A stretch of 9,392 nt of DNA from Methanobacteriota archaeon (GTDB taxonomy: Archaea > Thermoplasmatota > Poseidoniia > Poseidoniales > SP79), in the NCBI GenBank assembly GCA_002715545.1, contig PAZI01000013.1, positions 1-9,392 of the forward strand. The letters run 5' to 3'. Of this stretch, positions 1-7,202 are shown in pieces. The position numbers were made by a program, and so were the translations under genes. Position 1 is the first letter of the stretch, and each line of letters begins with the position of its first letter. A model generated the notes under the pieces. The model saw only the letters and a program-made list of their open reading frames with translations. It was not told the origin of the DNA and searched no databases.

Positions 1-287
1 CTAACTGTCCGCAAGCGCACTTGATTGCAGGAGAGGTCGCTCAGATGACTGCAGACCGCCTGACAGGAGAGACGCATCTCGAAGCATGCCACCAAGCAGA
101 ATATCATCATCGCAAGGTTTGGGAAGGTGCAGGCACAGACGCGCAGCGCAATATGGCAGGGTATCGTCTGTGCATTGATTTGATCAAACTAGGCCGAGAA
201 GAAGAAGCAAGACCTATTCAAGAGGAGGTACTTGCTCGTGTTTCTTCAGAGACTGCGCGACGGAACCTGCTCAGCCTACCGCTCTAA
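1..287 (+). CDS. C-terminal end of an unidentified helical (TPR-like) protein, 5' truncated by window edge
   Basis: The reading frame is open from base 3 of the window, and no stop codon precedes the TTG at 21, so this is most likely the 3' end of a longer gene rather than a short ORF. About 94 residues are visible, ending with TAA at 285-287. The sequence is mostly amphipathic helix. The part around 'GYRLCIDLIKLGREEEARPI' has the small/large residue spacing of a TPR-type helix pair, followed by a short basic tail. No catalytic motif is seen and I do not recognise the family. Its last 17 bases overlap the 3' end of the convergent phosphatase gene. TPR-like character is an inference from pattern only. 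Confidence 0.6.
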   Translation, partial: NCPQAHLIAGEVAQMTADRLTGETHLEACHQAEYHHRKVWEGAGTDAQRNMAGYRLCIDLIKLGREEEARPIQEEVLARVSSETARRNLLSLPL

Positions 288-1080
288 GGGCATCCAACTG
301 AGTAACAAGGACACTGCAATTGTCATTTGATTCTGCACTGAGGGCTGCTGCAACCCACGCCTCTGCATCAAGGATATCTCCACCGTTTGCAAGGATCAAG
401 CCATTCTTTCCATGCAGGGGGCCCCAGACACCATCACAGCATAGTAGCAGGGCATCGACCCCGTCGGTATCGATGGCAACGACCTCACCACCCTTCCACT
501 CATCTTCAGGGCAACCCAGAGAACGTGTCAGGACATTGTGCCCAGGTGTCTTACTTATCTCCCACAATTCGATATAACCTGCCTCAACCATCTCACCTGT
601 TGTTGAATGATCTGCCGACCTGAGCGTCGCTGATCCATCTGAATCCAATGTATAGGCCCGTGAATCACCAATCCAAGCCAGATCGCATGTTCTTCCCTCA
701 ATACCATGGATGACAAGGTAGACTACGAGTGTGGACCCACAACGAGCTCCATCTCCTATCTCTTCTGCCAAGGCTCTAACTGCACGATCTGCATTGAGAA
801 TTGAACCCAGCAACATCTCATGCCTAGCTTCCCGATCCTTCACGTGTTCTTCAGCCAGCACATCGCTGATATGACGCATAGCGAAAACGGCTCCCATCTC
901 CGAGGCCTTTTCCCCAGCCTTGCCACCACCCATACCATCGAGCAGGAACAGAGCGTGTACAATCGAATCACCAATCTCCATCTCCCATGTGAGGATGAAA
1001 TCCTCGTCCTTAGGACGAGGGCCTTTTGCAGAGGCTGCTGAGACCGCATCAATCTGATTGATGACCCGCTCCTCATCCAT
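271..1080 (-). CDS. PP2C-family (PPM) serine/threonine protein phosphatase
   Basis: This is a soluble metal-dependent phosphatase that removes phosphate from Ser/Thr of proteins. All core PPM motifs are present (269-residue numbering): a KDED motif near 24-27 where the family usually has N-E/Q-D, 'LLDGMGGG' at about 46-53 (metal-binding Asp), GSTL near 115-118, 'WIGDSRAY' at 136-143, 'ADHS' near 156-159, 'NVLTRSLG' near 182-189, 'CCDGVWG' at 214-220 and 'DNCSV' at 253-257. Length matches a stand-alone catalytic domain with no transmembrane or sensory extension. I chose the ATG at 1080 because AAGGAAGG lies 8 nt upstream. The frame stays open to a possible start at 1137, which would cross the intergenic region and an inverted repeat. 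No partner kinase is in the window. It is divergent from the PPC-domain gene and convergent with the left-edge gene (17-bp overlap). Confidence 0.93.
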   Translation of the reverse strand: MDEERVINQIDAVSAASAKGPRPKDEDFILTWEMEIGDSIVHALFLLDGMGGGKAGEKASEMGAVFAMRHISDVLAEEHVKDREARHEMLLGSILNADRAVRALAEEIGDGARCGSTLVVYLVIHGIEGRTCDLAWIGDSRAYTLDSDGSATLRSADHSTTGEMVEAGYIELWEISKTPGHNVLTRSLGCPEDEWKGGEVVAIDTDGVDALLLCCDGVWGPLHGKNGLILANGGDILDAEAWVAAALSAESNDNCSVLVTQLDALRAVG

Positions 1081-1088
1081 TGAGAGTT

Positions 1089-1096
1089 CCTTCCTT
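1089..1096 (-). promoter_or_regulatory. Shine-Dalgarno site of the PP2C phosphatase gene
   Basis: On the minus strand this reads AAGGAAGG, 8 nt before the ATG at 1080. It is the reason for preferring 1080 over the upstream in-frame start at 1137. Confidence 0.6.
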
Positions 1097-1099
1097 GCA

Positions 1100-1117
1100 C
1101 TCTGAGAATGCTCAGAG
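1100..1117. promoter_or_regulatory. Candidate operator: perfect 7-bp inverted repeat in a divergent intergenic region
   Basis: CTCTGAG-AATG-CTCAGAG is a perfect 7-bp dyad with a 4-bp spacer. It lies between the divergent starts of the phosphatase (1080) and the PPC-domain gene (1181). The half-site size and spacing suit a dimeric regulator. No canonical AT-rich TATA box was visible in the roughly 100-bp gap. Function is inferred from position and symmetry only. Confidence 0.35.
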
Positions 1118-1180
1118 CACATCAGATTGTCGCACATGATTGAGCGGAGAGGTGATGTACTACCAAATCAGCGAAGAGGT

Positions 1181-1618
1181 ATGGAATACACACGTTCGGG
1201 TAGCGACATCTTCGTCAGACTTGATCCCGGTGATGAGATACACACCTCGATTCAAGCGATATGCAAAAAGGAAGGCGTGTCAGGAGCAGCAATCACAAGT
1301 GGAATTGGTCGAGTGAGAGAGACAGACATAGGATATCTTGGCGAAGATCAAATCTATCGAAGAATCGTTCTCAAAGAAGCGAATGAACTTCTCAGCATGC
1401 AGGGTAACGTGGCGGTCCTCGATGGAGAACCATTCACACACATCCACATCGTCCTGTCCGATGACGACCATGCAGTCCATGGTGGACATCTGTTCTCATC
1501 GACGGTTCACGTTGTTGGTGAATTCCATCTCCGAGTCCTTGAGAAGAATGCCCGTGTCCCGATGACGCGTTGCTCGGTTCCGGGGAGTGAATTCAAGCCC
1601 CTGTCCTTCGAGAACTAA
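1181..1618 (+). CDS. PPC/DUF296-domain protein (plants-and-prokaryotes conserved domain)
   Basis: A 145-residue single-domain protein of the PPC (PF03479, DUF296) family, found in plant AT-hook proteins and as stand-alone proteins in bacteria and archaea. Visible hallmarks are the N-terminal 'FVRLDPGDEI' strand (11-20), 'GAAITSGIGRVRETDIGYL' (35-53), 'ELLSMQGNVAVLDGEPFTHIHIVL' from about 69 to 92, and 'HGGHLFSSTVHVVGEFHL' (100-117). His87, His89 and His103 match the conserved histidines that cluster into a metal site in prokaryotic family members. Prokaryotic PPC proteins form trimers, but their biochemical role is poorly defined and no AT-hook is present here. I chose ATG 1181 because the domain starts a few residues later. 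An upstream TTG at 1127 or ATG at 1136 is in frame but adds non-conserved residues. It is divergent from the PP2C gene and lies 88 bp before the winged-helix gene. Confidence 0.88.
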   Translation: MEYTRSGSDIFVRLDPGDEIHTSIQAICKKEGVSGAAITSGIGRVRETDIGYLGEDQIYRRIVLKEANELLSMQGNVAVLDGEPFTHIHIVLSDDDHAVHGGHLFSSTVHVVGEFHLRVLEKNARVPMTRCSVPGSEFKPLSFEN

Positions 1619-1706
1619 AGACACCTCAATTAGGAACAAACGTAGGCTCGCCTTTTCCAAGCAGGATAAGCGAGGTCTTCAAAGCAGGACACCATTTCAC
1701 AGATTC

Positions 1707-1925
1707 ATGGCACAAGAGGCTGACGATGATTTCTGTGAACGCCTGCTTGCATGGCTAGTCAAATCTGATTTCGTCGAAGTGCCTTGGTCGACAGAGAATG
1801 CTGCAAAGGCCTTCGGTGTCGATAAGAAAGTAATCTACGAAGCACTTGCTAAGGTGGCCAAGAAATACCCTAACCGTGTTCAGATCATGTGGAACGACGG
1901 CTCACTGGCGATTGCCGCAGAATGA
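1707..1925 (+). CDS. Small winged-helix-turn-helix protein, putative transcription regulator
   Basis: A 72-residue protein with the layout of a minimal winged helix: helix 1 'FCERLLAWLVKS' (9-20), helix 2 'STENAAKAFGV' (28-38), a turn, recognition helix 'DKKVIYEALAKVAKKYP' (39-55), and a two-strand wing 'NRVQIMWNDGSLAIAAE' (56-72). No ligand-binding or dimerisation domain follows, so it may be only a DNA-binding module. The frame is open upstream to a GTG at 1587 inside the PPC gene, but that extension is basic, low in structure and overlaps the previous gene, so ATG 1707 is preferred. No Shine-Dalgarno is evident near it. It ends 6 bp before the ABC ATPase start, which suggests co-transcription and possible control of the exporter. 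The exact family is not recognised. Confidence 0.7.
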   Translation: MAQEADDDFCERLLAWLVKSDFVEVPWSTENAAKAFGVDKKVIYEALAKVAKKYPNRVQIMWNDGSLAIAAE

Positions 1926-1931
1926 TGACCT

Positions 1932-2954
1932 GTGTCAGGACTGCCCAAAGGTTCCAAACGACAGACGTTATCGTATGGCGTGTCGTTGGCCAATGAGACG
2001 CCTGATTGGACGCTCAAGGCCAAGAGTCTCGTTTTCAGTTATCACGGTCCAAAGGATGAGCGAAAGAACAGGGCGCTCAATGGGGTCGATCTTGAGATTG
2101 GTTCAGGAGAGATTGTTGGACTCGTCGGAGTGAATGGAGCCGGGAAGACAACGTTGTTGCACGCTCTATCAGGAGTACTCAGTCATGATTCTGGAATCAT
2201 TCAGATGTCACCGGATGTCAAGGGAGGGCTACACCATCGCATCAGTCTGATGCCCGAACGGGTGAAATGGGAAGGGAATCGTTCCGTATCCACAATCTTA
2301 CGACGCTTCGCTCGATTGCGTTCGGTGGAACTGAATCTTGAGGAGATGCTCGAGATTGTGGGACTGTGGGGTCGTCGCAGCAATGCTACTGGGACTCTTT
2401 CTCAAGGCATGCAACAGCGTCTGAGTCTAGCAGTGGCTTTGCTCGGATGGCCCGATCTGGTTCTGCTGGATGAGCCGATGAATGGACTTGATCCAGTCGG
2501 CCAGCAAGCTCTGGTTGACCTGCTACATGATCTGAAGGACCGAGGTGGGTCCTTCCTCGTCTCATCGCATCGCCTCAGAGAACTGCAGACAATGGCAGAT
2601 CGCTTCATCGTGCTTGATGCAGGTCGTGTCGTTGCCGAAGGTGATCTTGAGACACTTATTCGCACGACCAGTACAAAGCGCACCCTCAGAATCTGCCTCC
2701 CCCCCACTAACGTTCTTCCTTCAGACCTTGAGAAAATCGTCACTGAATCAATGGGGACTGGCGCTGAAATCATCGAATCGGGCGAGGGGGTAGTACGCAT
2801 TGCAGTCGATGAGGGGAATGATGAGGAAAGACAGGCAGCGCTCGTCGCAGGGCTAGTAGAAGCTAGGACACCACCAAGCAGAGTCGTGTTGGAGGACATC
2901 GACCTCGCTGAACTGCTCGATGCGGTCAGACGAAAACAGGAGGAGGAAGAATGA
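1932..2954 (+). CDS. ABC transporter ATP-binding protein (ABC-2 exporter type)
   Basis: This is the cytoplasmic ATPase that powers the permease encoded immediately downstream. Motifs in 340-residue numbering: Walker A 'GVNGAGKTT' at 66-74, 'SLMPER' at 105-110 in the Q-loop region (MPE in place of Gln, a variant common in ABC-2-type ATPases), signature 'LSQGMQQR' at 156-163, Walker B 'LVLLDEP' at 176-182, D-loop 'GLDP' at 185-188, and H-loop His213 in 'VSSH'. After the nucleotide-binding domain, an acidic segment of about 100 residues (240-340) resembles the accessory C-terminal domain of CcmA/NosF-like ATPases and ends in EEEE. The start is uncertain: GTG 1932, 6 bp after the winged-helix stop, is the first in-frame candidate, and GTG 1980 would also leave the domain intact. 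The substrate cannot be told from the sequence. Confidence 0.93.
   Translation: MSGLPKGSKRQTLSYGVSLANETPDWTLKAKSLVFSYHGPKDERKNRALNGVDLEIGSGEIVGLVGVNGAGKTTLLHALSGVLSHDSGIIQMSPDVKGGLHHRISLMPERVKWEGNRSVSTILRRFARLRSVELNLEEMLEIVGLWGRRSNATGTLSQGMQQRLSLAVALLGWPDLVLLDEPMNGLDPVGQQALVDLLHDLKDRGGSFLVSSHRLRELQTMADRFIVLDAGRVVAEGDLETLIRTTSTKRTLRICLPPTNVLPSDLEKIVTESMGTGAEIIESGEGVVRIAVDEGNDEERQAALVAGLVEARTPPSRVVLEDIDLAELLDAVRRKQEEEE
2939..2946 (+). promoter_or_regulatory. Shine-Dalgarno site of the ABC permease gene
   Basis: GGAGGAGG lies inside the 3' end of the ATPase gene, 4-7 nt before the ATG at 2951. It supports coupled translation of the two subunits. Confidence 0.65.
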
Positions 2955-3781
2955 GAGCAGATGACCTGCGGACAGCGGGTCGAATGGGGTTTGACCTCGC
3001 CACAGACTTGTGGCGTTCGATTCGATTTTGGGGATTGATCCCTGTGCTCATCCTCTTCACACTAGGAGCGGCTTGGGGTCTTTCTGATGCCAACGTGGCC
3101 GGAATCGACACCTCAACGCCGATGAGTGTTCTCTATCTGACCTCTGCACTGATTCTGCTCGCTGGTACACTCGGTATCGTCGTCGCTGGTTTTGACAGTA
3201 TCTCGGTGCCTCGAGCGAATGGCCAGTTGGTCATGGAACTGGCACAGCCGGTACCGCGCTGGGTGTTAGCATTAGGCCGTCTGATAGGAGTCTGGATGAC
3301 AGTGGCACTACCTACGATGCTGCTCTGTATCGGAGCGATATTCATCGTTAGATTGCGAGCAGATGGATGGGTCGAACTGGCTGATGGATTGATCTTTCTC
3401 GTGGCCACGATGCTCCTACTGATATGGTATTCAGCTATCCAGTTGGTCGCTTCGAGTCTCGCCAAAGATGGAGGGTCAGCTCTTGCCCTTGGAATCGGGA
3501 CGTGGGTCCTTTTCACGACATTGTGGATTCTAGTCTCACTCGTCGTTGCCGGCCTGTTCGGACTCAATCCAACCGATGCTGGGGATGAGCGTTGGGTGGA
3601 AATCAGCGCTATAGTCGATCTCTTCTCACCCAATGGGACCTACCAACTCCTGCTGCAGAGTAGACTCGGTGGAGGTAACAGCATCCCTATTCCAACGCCA
3701 TATGTCTGGCTCTCAGCAATTGCTTGGACCATTGTTCCGGTATCGATTCTATTCCATCGCTTCCGAAATCTACGACCCTGA
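2951..3781 (+). CDS. ABC-2-type transporter permease
   Basis: A 276-residue polytopic membrane protein that pairs with the ATPase. About six hydrophobic segments are visible, roughly at residues 27-45, 58-80, 108-130, 145-168, 177-205 and 252-270. After the second segment comes '[21 protein letters not shown]' (about 84-104), which resembles the loop in ABC-2 permeases (NosY/GldF-like) where the family reads 'R..GtlelLLs.PvsR'. The start ATG overlaps the ATPase stop as ATGA, the arrangement expected for subunits of one complex. Length and topology are normal for the family. The permease could export a small molecule, lipid or peptide. It could also assist maturation of the surface protein encoded 41 bp downstream, but that is inference. 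Confidence 0.85.
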   Translation: MRADDLRTAGRMGFDLATDLWRSIRFWGLIPVLILFTLGAAWGLSDANVAGIDTSTPMSVLYLTSALILLAGTLGIVVAGFDSISVPRANGQLVMELAQPVPRWVLALGRLIGVWMTVALPTMLLCIGAIFIVRLRADGWVELADGLIFLVATMLLLIWYSAIQLVASSLAKDGGSALALGIGTWVLFTTLWILVSLVVAGLFGLNPTDAGDERWVEISAIVDLFSPNGTYQLLLQSRLGGGNSIPIPTPYVWLSAIAWTIVPVSILFHRFRNLRP

Positions 3782-3822
3782 ATGATGGAAGGTCTCATGA
3801 GGCAGGTGGATTTCCTGACTTC

Positions 3823-5730
3823 ATGCGGCGTTCTGCCCTTATCGTGATCAGCCTTCTCATCGTTGCCTTACCCTTGCATGGAGCATCATCGAGTACCAGT
3901 GGGCGTCAGAGTCTTGTAGGAGACGCATGCGAGGGTAAATCCTTCGAGTGGCTCTTCGTCTATACCCACGCCATCTTCACCATCGACATAGGAACCGAAG
4001 ATGATCAGAGTGGCGAGTGGATCTGGAGCGAAGAGGCAAGCGCTTTTGCTGAGGCCTGGGTCAACGGGAGTCACGCCCCTGGATTGCGAAAAGCTGTCGA
4101 TGAACTCGTAGGTGGTTTCACAGAAGTAACAGGTGATCAAGATGCAAACGATTCGTACCTCGGATCAGATGAGATCGAATTCATCACAGGTGCTGGTCCA
4201 GAGTGCCTGTCCCGTGTCGAAACACGTGTGGCTGTCACGCCATCATGGTCAGATGGGGAGGAATGGAACAACATCACATGGGTACAACCAACGACTCAGG
4301 ATCCTGACACTATCGTGGTCATTGAGGACAACGGAGTTCCAGCAGGTCCTGATGGAGTCTACGGCACCGAGGACGACCCAGATGAACTCCAACCCTGTAC
4401 GCAGCAGAGTAAGAACAACTGTTGGGAATATCCGACAGATGATAGATTCGATGAAGAGGACATCTACCTCAACATGACCGGTAAGATGGAGTGGCGAGGA
4501 TTGAACGATGCATCGTCGTTCACCATGCTCCTCAATGGTACACCGAACGCCACCTATGTGATCAACATCCCACAGATTCCAAATCTTGGTGATGATGAAT
4601 CACTTGAACTCGTATACTGGACGGTTCATGATCCAATCACCGGGTTCGCAGAGGCTACAGAACCCACCATGGCAGTCATGGAGGACGGACGGACCAAGGT
4701 CACCATCGATATGGTACCCGGTGTCTGGGAGCTCCGATTCGATACCGGTAGTGAGGTCTCGTGGTCCGATGGCGCTCCACTCAATACGACCTTATTCCAT
4801 ACCTATCCTGGCAACGAAATCACATTGGCTGACGCAGTGGAGACATCGAGTTGGTTCGCCGGTTCAATCAACATGCTCAACGCACAATGCACAACTCCCG
4901 CTGACTGGTCAGCTAGCCTCGATCTGGATGACGGATTCAAAGTCACAGTTCCAACCTCTGCCAACGAGCCCGCCGAAATCACTTGCTCTGCGTCGGACAC
5001 AAGTGGTGAGCGAACATGGCTCGTTGGACCTCTGTTCACCGCTTCAATTGAGGGAGATTCGATTGCGGTTGTGAGCAACGCTCCAGATGGAAGGACATGG
5101 GACCTTCAATACGCTCTTGGTAGTTCGACCGAGAGAAAAACCAGTTGGAAATTCACATCAGGCACGATCGATACGACCGGTACCAGTCGAGGAACCCATT
5201 CAATCTGGTTCTCTGTGCAGGGTCCTAGTGACGCACTCATCTGGTCTTCGTCGTTCGTCAGTGATTTGACCTATACTGTTGCCAACAAGGCACCAACAAT
5301 CGAGCAAGTCACAGCTGCATGGGATTCGAAGACTGTGACCCTCACTATTCAGATCAACGACCCAGAGGGAAGTGAGGTCACCATCAAGCCGTACATAGGA
5401 GACACTCCATACAGTTCCAAGCGGGGAACAAGCGTCATAGGCATCGATATGGATCTGAGTGATCTGGTTCTCGGAGAGAACGTCACAGTCCGCCTTGAGA
5501 TCTGTGACGATGAAAATTCCTGCATCACTCATGATCATGTCGTCGACGCCTCACATCTGGCAACCATTGTGGGAGAGAGTGGATCTATCACAACAGAGGA
5601 CGTGAGTAAGGTGCTGGAGGATTCAGCAGAAGAAGGGGTGCCCGCACCCGGCCTTTTTGCCGTCCTGATGGGATTCGCTTGCGCACTCATGGCCATACAA
5701 CACCGTGAGCGGTCCGAAAGAAGGGACTGA
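3823..5730 (+). CDS. Large exported surface protein with Ig-like domain and C-terminal sorting-like tail
   Basis: A 635-residue protein I cannot assign to a named family. The N-terminus is a signal peptide: Arg-Arg, then hydrophobic 'ALIVISLLIVALPLHG', with likely cleavage near Ala21. The exported part is acidic and Trp-rich. It has eight cysteines (36, 128, 192, 200, 356, 388, 561, 567) that could form four disulphides and about eight N-x-S/T sequons. Around 171-187 is an Asp/Gly-rich loop ('GPDGVYGTEDDPD') like Ca-binding loops. Residues about 489-577 look like an Ig/cadherin-like beta domain ('NKAPTIEQV...INDPEGSEV'). The C-terminus (606-635) has VPAPG, a hydrophobic stretch 'LFAVLMGFACALMAI', then 'RERSERRD', a layout like PGF-CTERM/PEP-CTERM sorting tails. 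ATG 3823 was chosen because it begins the signal peptide; the frame is open to 3724. The gene lies 41 bp after the permease and is probably in the same operon. Confidence 0.85.
   Translation: MRRSALIVISLLIVALPLHGASSSTSGRQSLVGDACEGKSFEWLFVYTHAIFTIDIGTEDDQSGEWIWSEEASAFAEAWVNGSHAPGLRKAVDELVGGFTEVTGDQDANDSYLGSDEIEFITGAGPECLSRVETRVAVTPSWSDGEEWNNITWVQPTTQDPDTIVVIEDNGVPAGPDGVYGTEDDPDELQPCTQQSKNNCWEYPTDDRFDEEDIYLNMTGKMEWRGLNDASSFTMLLNGTPNATYVINIPQIPNLGDDESLELVYWTVHDPITGFAEATEPTMAVMEDGRTKVTIDMVPGVWELRFDTGSEVSWSDGAPLNTTLFHTYPGNEITLADAVETSSWFAGSINMLNAQCTTPADWSASLDLDDGFKVTVPTSANEPAEITCSASDTSGERTWLVGPLFTASIEGDSIAVVSNAPDGRTWDLQYALGSSTERKTSWKFTSGTIDTTGTSRGTHSIWFSVQGPSDALIWSSSFVSDLTYTVANKAPTIEQVTAAWDSKTVTLTIQINDPEGSEVTIKPYIGDTPYSSKRGTSVIGIDMDLSDLVLGENVTVRLEICDDENSCITHDHVVDASHLATIVGESGSITTEDVSKVLEDSAEEGVPAPGLFAVLMGFACALMAIQHRERSERRD
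5638..5727 (+). other. C-terminal sorting-like tail (motif, hydrophobic helix, basic end)
   Basis: This encodes the last 30 residues of the exported protein: VPAPG, about 15 hydrophobic residues and an Arg-rich end. The three-part layout is typical of archaeosortase or exosortase substrates, but the motif differs from canonical PGF. It could equally be a simple tail anchor. Confidence 0.45.
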
Positions 5731-7155
5731 TCAATATCGGTAGTGCTCAGGCTTGTATGGTCCATCAATAGGGACGTTGATGTATTCAGCCTGCTCGTTG
5801 GTCATCGTCGTCAACTTGCACCCAATCTTCTCAAGATGAAGTCGTGCCACCTCCTCATCTAGATGCTTGGGAAGGATGTACACATCGTTCTCATACACAT
5901 CCTTATTTTTCCATAGGTCAATCTGAGCAAGGGTCTGATTCGTGAAACTATTGGACATCACGAAACTTGGATGGCCAGTGGCACATCCTAGATTGACGAG
6001 TCTTCCTGATGCGAGCAAGAAGATACTGTTGCCAGCGGGAAATGTGTACTTGTCAACCTGATCTTTGATGTTCAGCATGGTGACATCCTCACGGGCTTCA
6101 AGTGCATCGACTTGAATCTCATTATCGAAGTGACCTATATTGCAGACGATTGCCTGATCTTTCATCGCTTCCATGTGTTCAAGGCGTATCACATCCTTAT
6201 TTCCCGTAGTCGTGACATAGATATCCGCATCACCTAAGGTATCCTCAATTGTAAGGACTTGAAATCCTTCCATCGCAGCTTGGAGAGCACAGATAGGGTC
6301 AATCTCAGTGACAGCGACCTTGGCCCCCATGGATTTGAGGGCCTGGGCGGAACCCTTGCCAACATCACCATAGCCGCAAACCACTGCAGTCTTTCCAGCA
6401 ATCATGACATCTGTCGCACGCTTGATTCCATCGAGAAGTGATTCTCTGCATCCATACAGATTGTCGAACTTTGATTTCGTGACTGAATCGTTGACGTTGA
6501 TGGCAGGGAAGAGAAGCGATCCCGAAGAGACCCACTGATAGAGACGATGAACGCCAGTTGTTGTCTCCTCTGAGACCCCTTTGCATTCTGCGACTACACC
6601 AGTCCAGAAGTTTGGACGCTCGGCATGGACTCGCTTGAGAAGATCCTTGATACATTGTTCCTCATGATTGGAGGTCGGCTCATGGACCCAGTCACTGCCG
6701 TGCTCAAGTTCATACCCCTTGTGAATGAGAAGTGTGGCATCACCCCCATCATCAACAATGAGTTGAGGACCATTTTGGTCACCATGATCAAGTGCCCTGA
6801 ACGTACAATCCCAATATTCCTCCAGCGTCTCACCCTTCCACGCAAAGACAGGAATTCCTTGGGCGGCAATTGCTGCCGCTGCATGGTCCTGTGTCGAGAA
6901 GATGTTGCAACTCGCCCAACGTACCGATGCCCCCAAATCGACCAGGGTCTCAATGAGGACTGCTGTCTGAATCGTCATGTGCAAGGATCCGGTGACCCTC
7001 ACACCTGAGAGGGGCTTCTCGACAGAGTATTTCTCACGCACCGACATCAGTCCTGGCATTTCATGCTCAGCAATCTCAATCTCCTTTCGACCCCAATCTG
7101 CAAGCGAAATGTCTGCCACTATATGATCCACTATCTCATCCTCCTTCACTAACAT
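5731..7155 (-). CDS. ahcY: Adenosylhomocysteinase (S-adenosylhomocysteine hydrolase)
   Basis: A cytosolic NAD-dependent enzyme that reversibly splits S-adenosylhomocysteine into adenosine and homocysteine, relieving product inhibition of methyltransferases. In 474-residue numbering: '[16 protein letters not shown]' (56-71), '[11 protein letters not shown]' (81-91), '[10 protein letters not shown]' (134-143), '[12 protein letters not shown]' (195-206), '[20 protein letters not shown]' (221-240, with substrate Lys227 and Asp231), NAD-binding 'GYGDVG' (261-266), '[10 protein letters not shown]' (338-347), '[19 protein letters not shown]' (386-404), and the C-terminal 'KPEHYRY' whose Lys and Tyr reach the NAD of the neighbouring subunit. 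An insertion of about 36 residues before the SEETTTG motif makes it the long, bacterial-type form. ATG 7155 is chosen for GAGGTGA 5 nt upstream; GTG 7164 overlaps that site. It is last in its operon, and its stop directly abuts that of the convergent exported-protein gene. Confidence 0.98.
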   Translation of the reverse strand: MLVKEDEIVDHIVADISLADWGRKEIEIAEHEMPGLMSVREKYSVEKPLSGVRVTGSLHMTIQTAVLIETLVDLGASVRWASCNIFSTQDHAAAAIAAQGIPVFAWKGETLEEYWDCTFRALDHGDQNGPQLIVDDGGDATLLIHKGYELEHGSDWVHEPTSNHEEQCIKDLLKRVHAERPNFWTGVVAECKGVSEETTTGVHRLYQWVSSGSLLFPAINVNDSVTKSKFDNLYGCRESLLDGIKRATDVMIAGKTAVVCGYGDVGKGSAQALKSMGAKVAVTEIDPICALQAAMEGFQVLTIEDTLGDADIYVTTTGNKDVIRLEHMEAMKDQAIVCNIGHFDNEIQVDALEAREDVTMLNIKDQVDKYTFPAGNSIFLLASGRLVNLGCATGHPSFVMSNSFTNQTLAQIDLWKNKDVYENDVYILPKHLDEEVARLHLEKIGCKLTTMTNEQAEYINVPIDGPYKPEHYRY

Positions 7156-7160
7156 CTGCG

Positions 7161-7167
7161 TCACCTC
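7161..7167 (-). promoter_or_regulatory. Shine-Dalgarno site of ahcY
   Basis: Reads GAGGTGA on the minus strand, 5 nt before the ATG at 7155. It decides the start against the GTG at 7164. Confidence 0.7.
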
Positions 7168-7180
7168 ATTGTGTCATCGC

Positions 7181-7202
7181 ATGAGGGCAACAGGTCCCTC
7201 AT
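7181..7202 (-). promoter_or_regulatory. Inverted repeat / possible hairpin at the TPR-ahcY junction
   Basis: A perfect 7-bp dyad, ATGAGGG-(8 nt)-CCCTCAT, spans the stop codon of the TPR gene (7199-7201) and the short gap before ahcY. It ends 25 nt before the ahcY ATG. It could fold in the mRNA or act as a DNA operator. No U-tract follows it, so a terminator is unlikely. Function is unproven. Confidence 0.35.

Noticed and set aside
1002..1020. Perfect 8-bp dyad CCTCGTCC-TTA-GGACGAGG inside the phosphatase gene
   Set aside because: It encodes the Arg-Pro-Lys-Asp-Glu-Asp stretch, and one dyad of this size with a short loop is expected by chance in about 9 kb. No regulatory context.
1127..1180. 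N-terminal extension of the PPC-domain protein from TTG 1127
   Set aside because: The added residues are not domain-like and the start would lie in the divergent regulatory gap. ATG 1181 fits the family start, although no well-spaced Shine-Dalgarno supports it.
1587..1706. N-terminal extension of the winged-helix protein from GTG 1587
   Set aside because: It overlaps the PPC gene and adds basic, structureless residues. ATG 1707 starts just before helix 1.
2402..2899. 165-residue minus-strand frame opposite the ABC ATPase
   Set aside because: Ser/Arg/Thr-rich composition without motifs; antisense shadow of a strongly supported gene.
3133..3633. 166-residue minus-strand frame opposite the permease
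   Set aside because: Low-complexity shadow of the membrane protein codons, with no recognisable domain.
3724..3822. N-terminal extension of the surface protein overlapping the permease
   Set aside because: The signal peptide begins at ATG 3823; an extension would bury it.
5649..5662. CGGC-CTTTTT-GCCG hairpin with T5, terminator-like on the plus strand
   Set aside because: The T run is in the loop rather than after the stem, and it sits about 70 bp before the stop codon inside the VPAPG tail coding region.
7156..7198. S-adenosylhomocysteine riboswitch upstream of ahcY
   Set aside because: The gap is only 43 bp, too short for the known SAH riboswitch fold, and only a simple 7-bp hairpin is visible.
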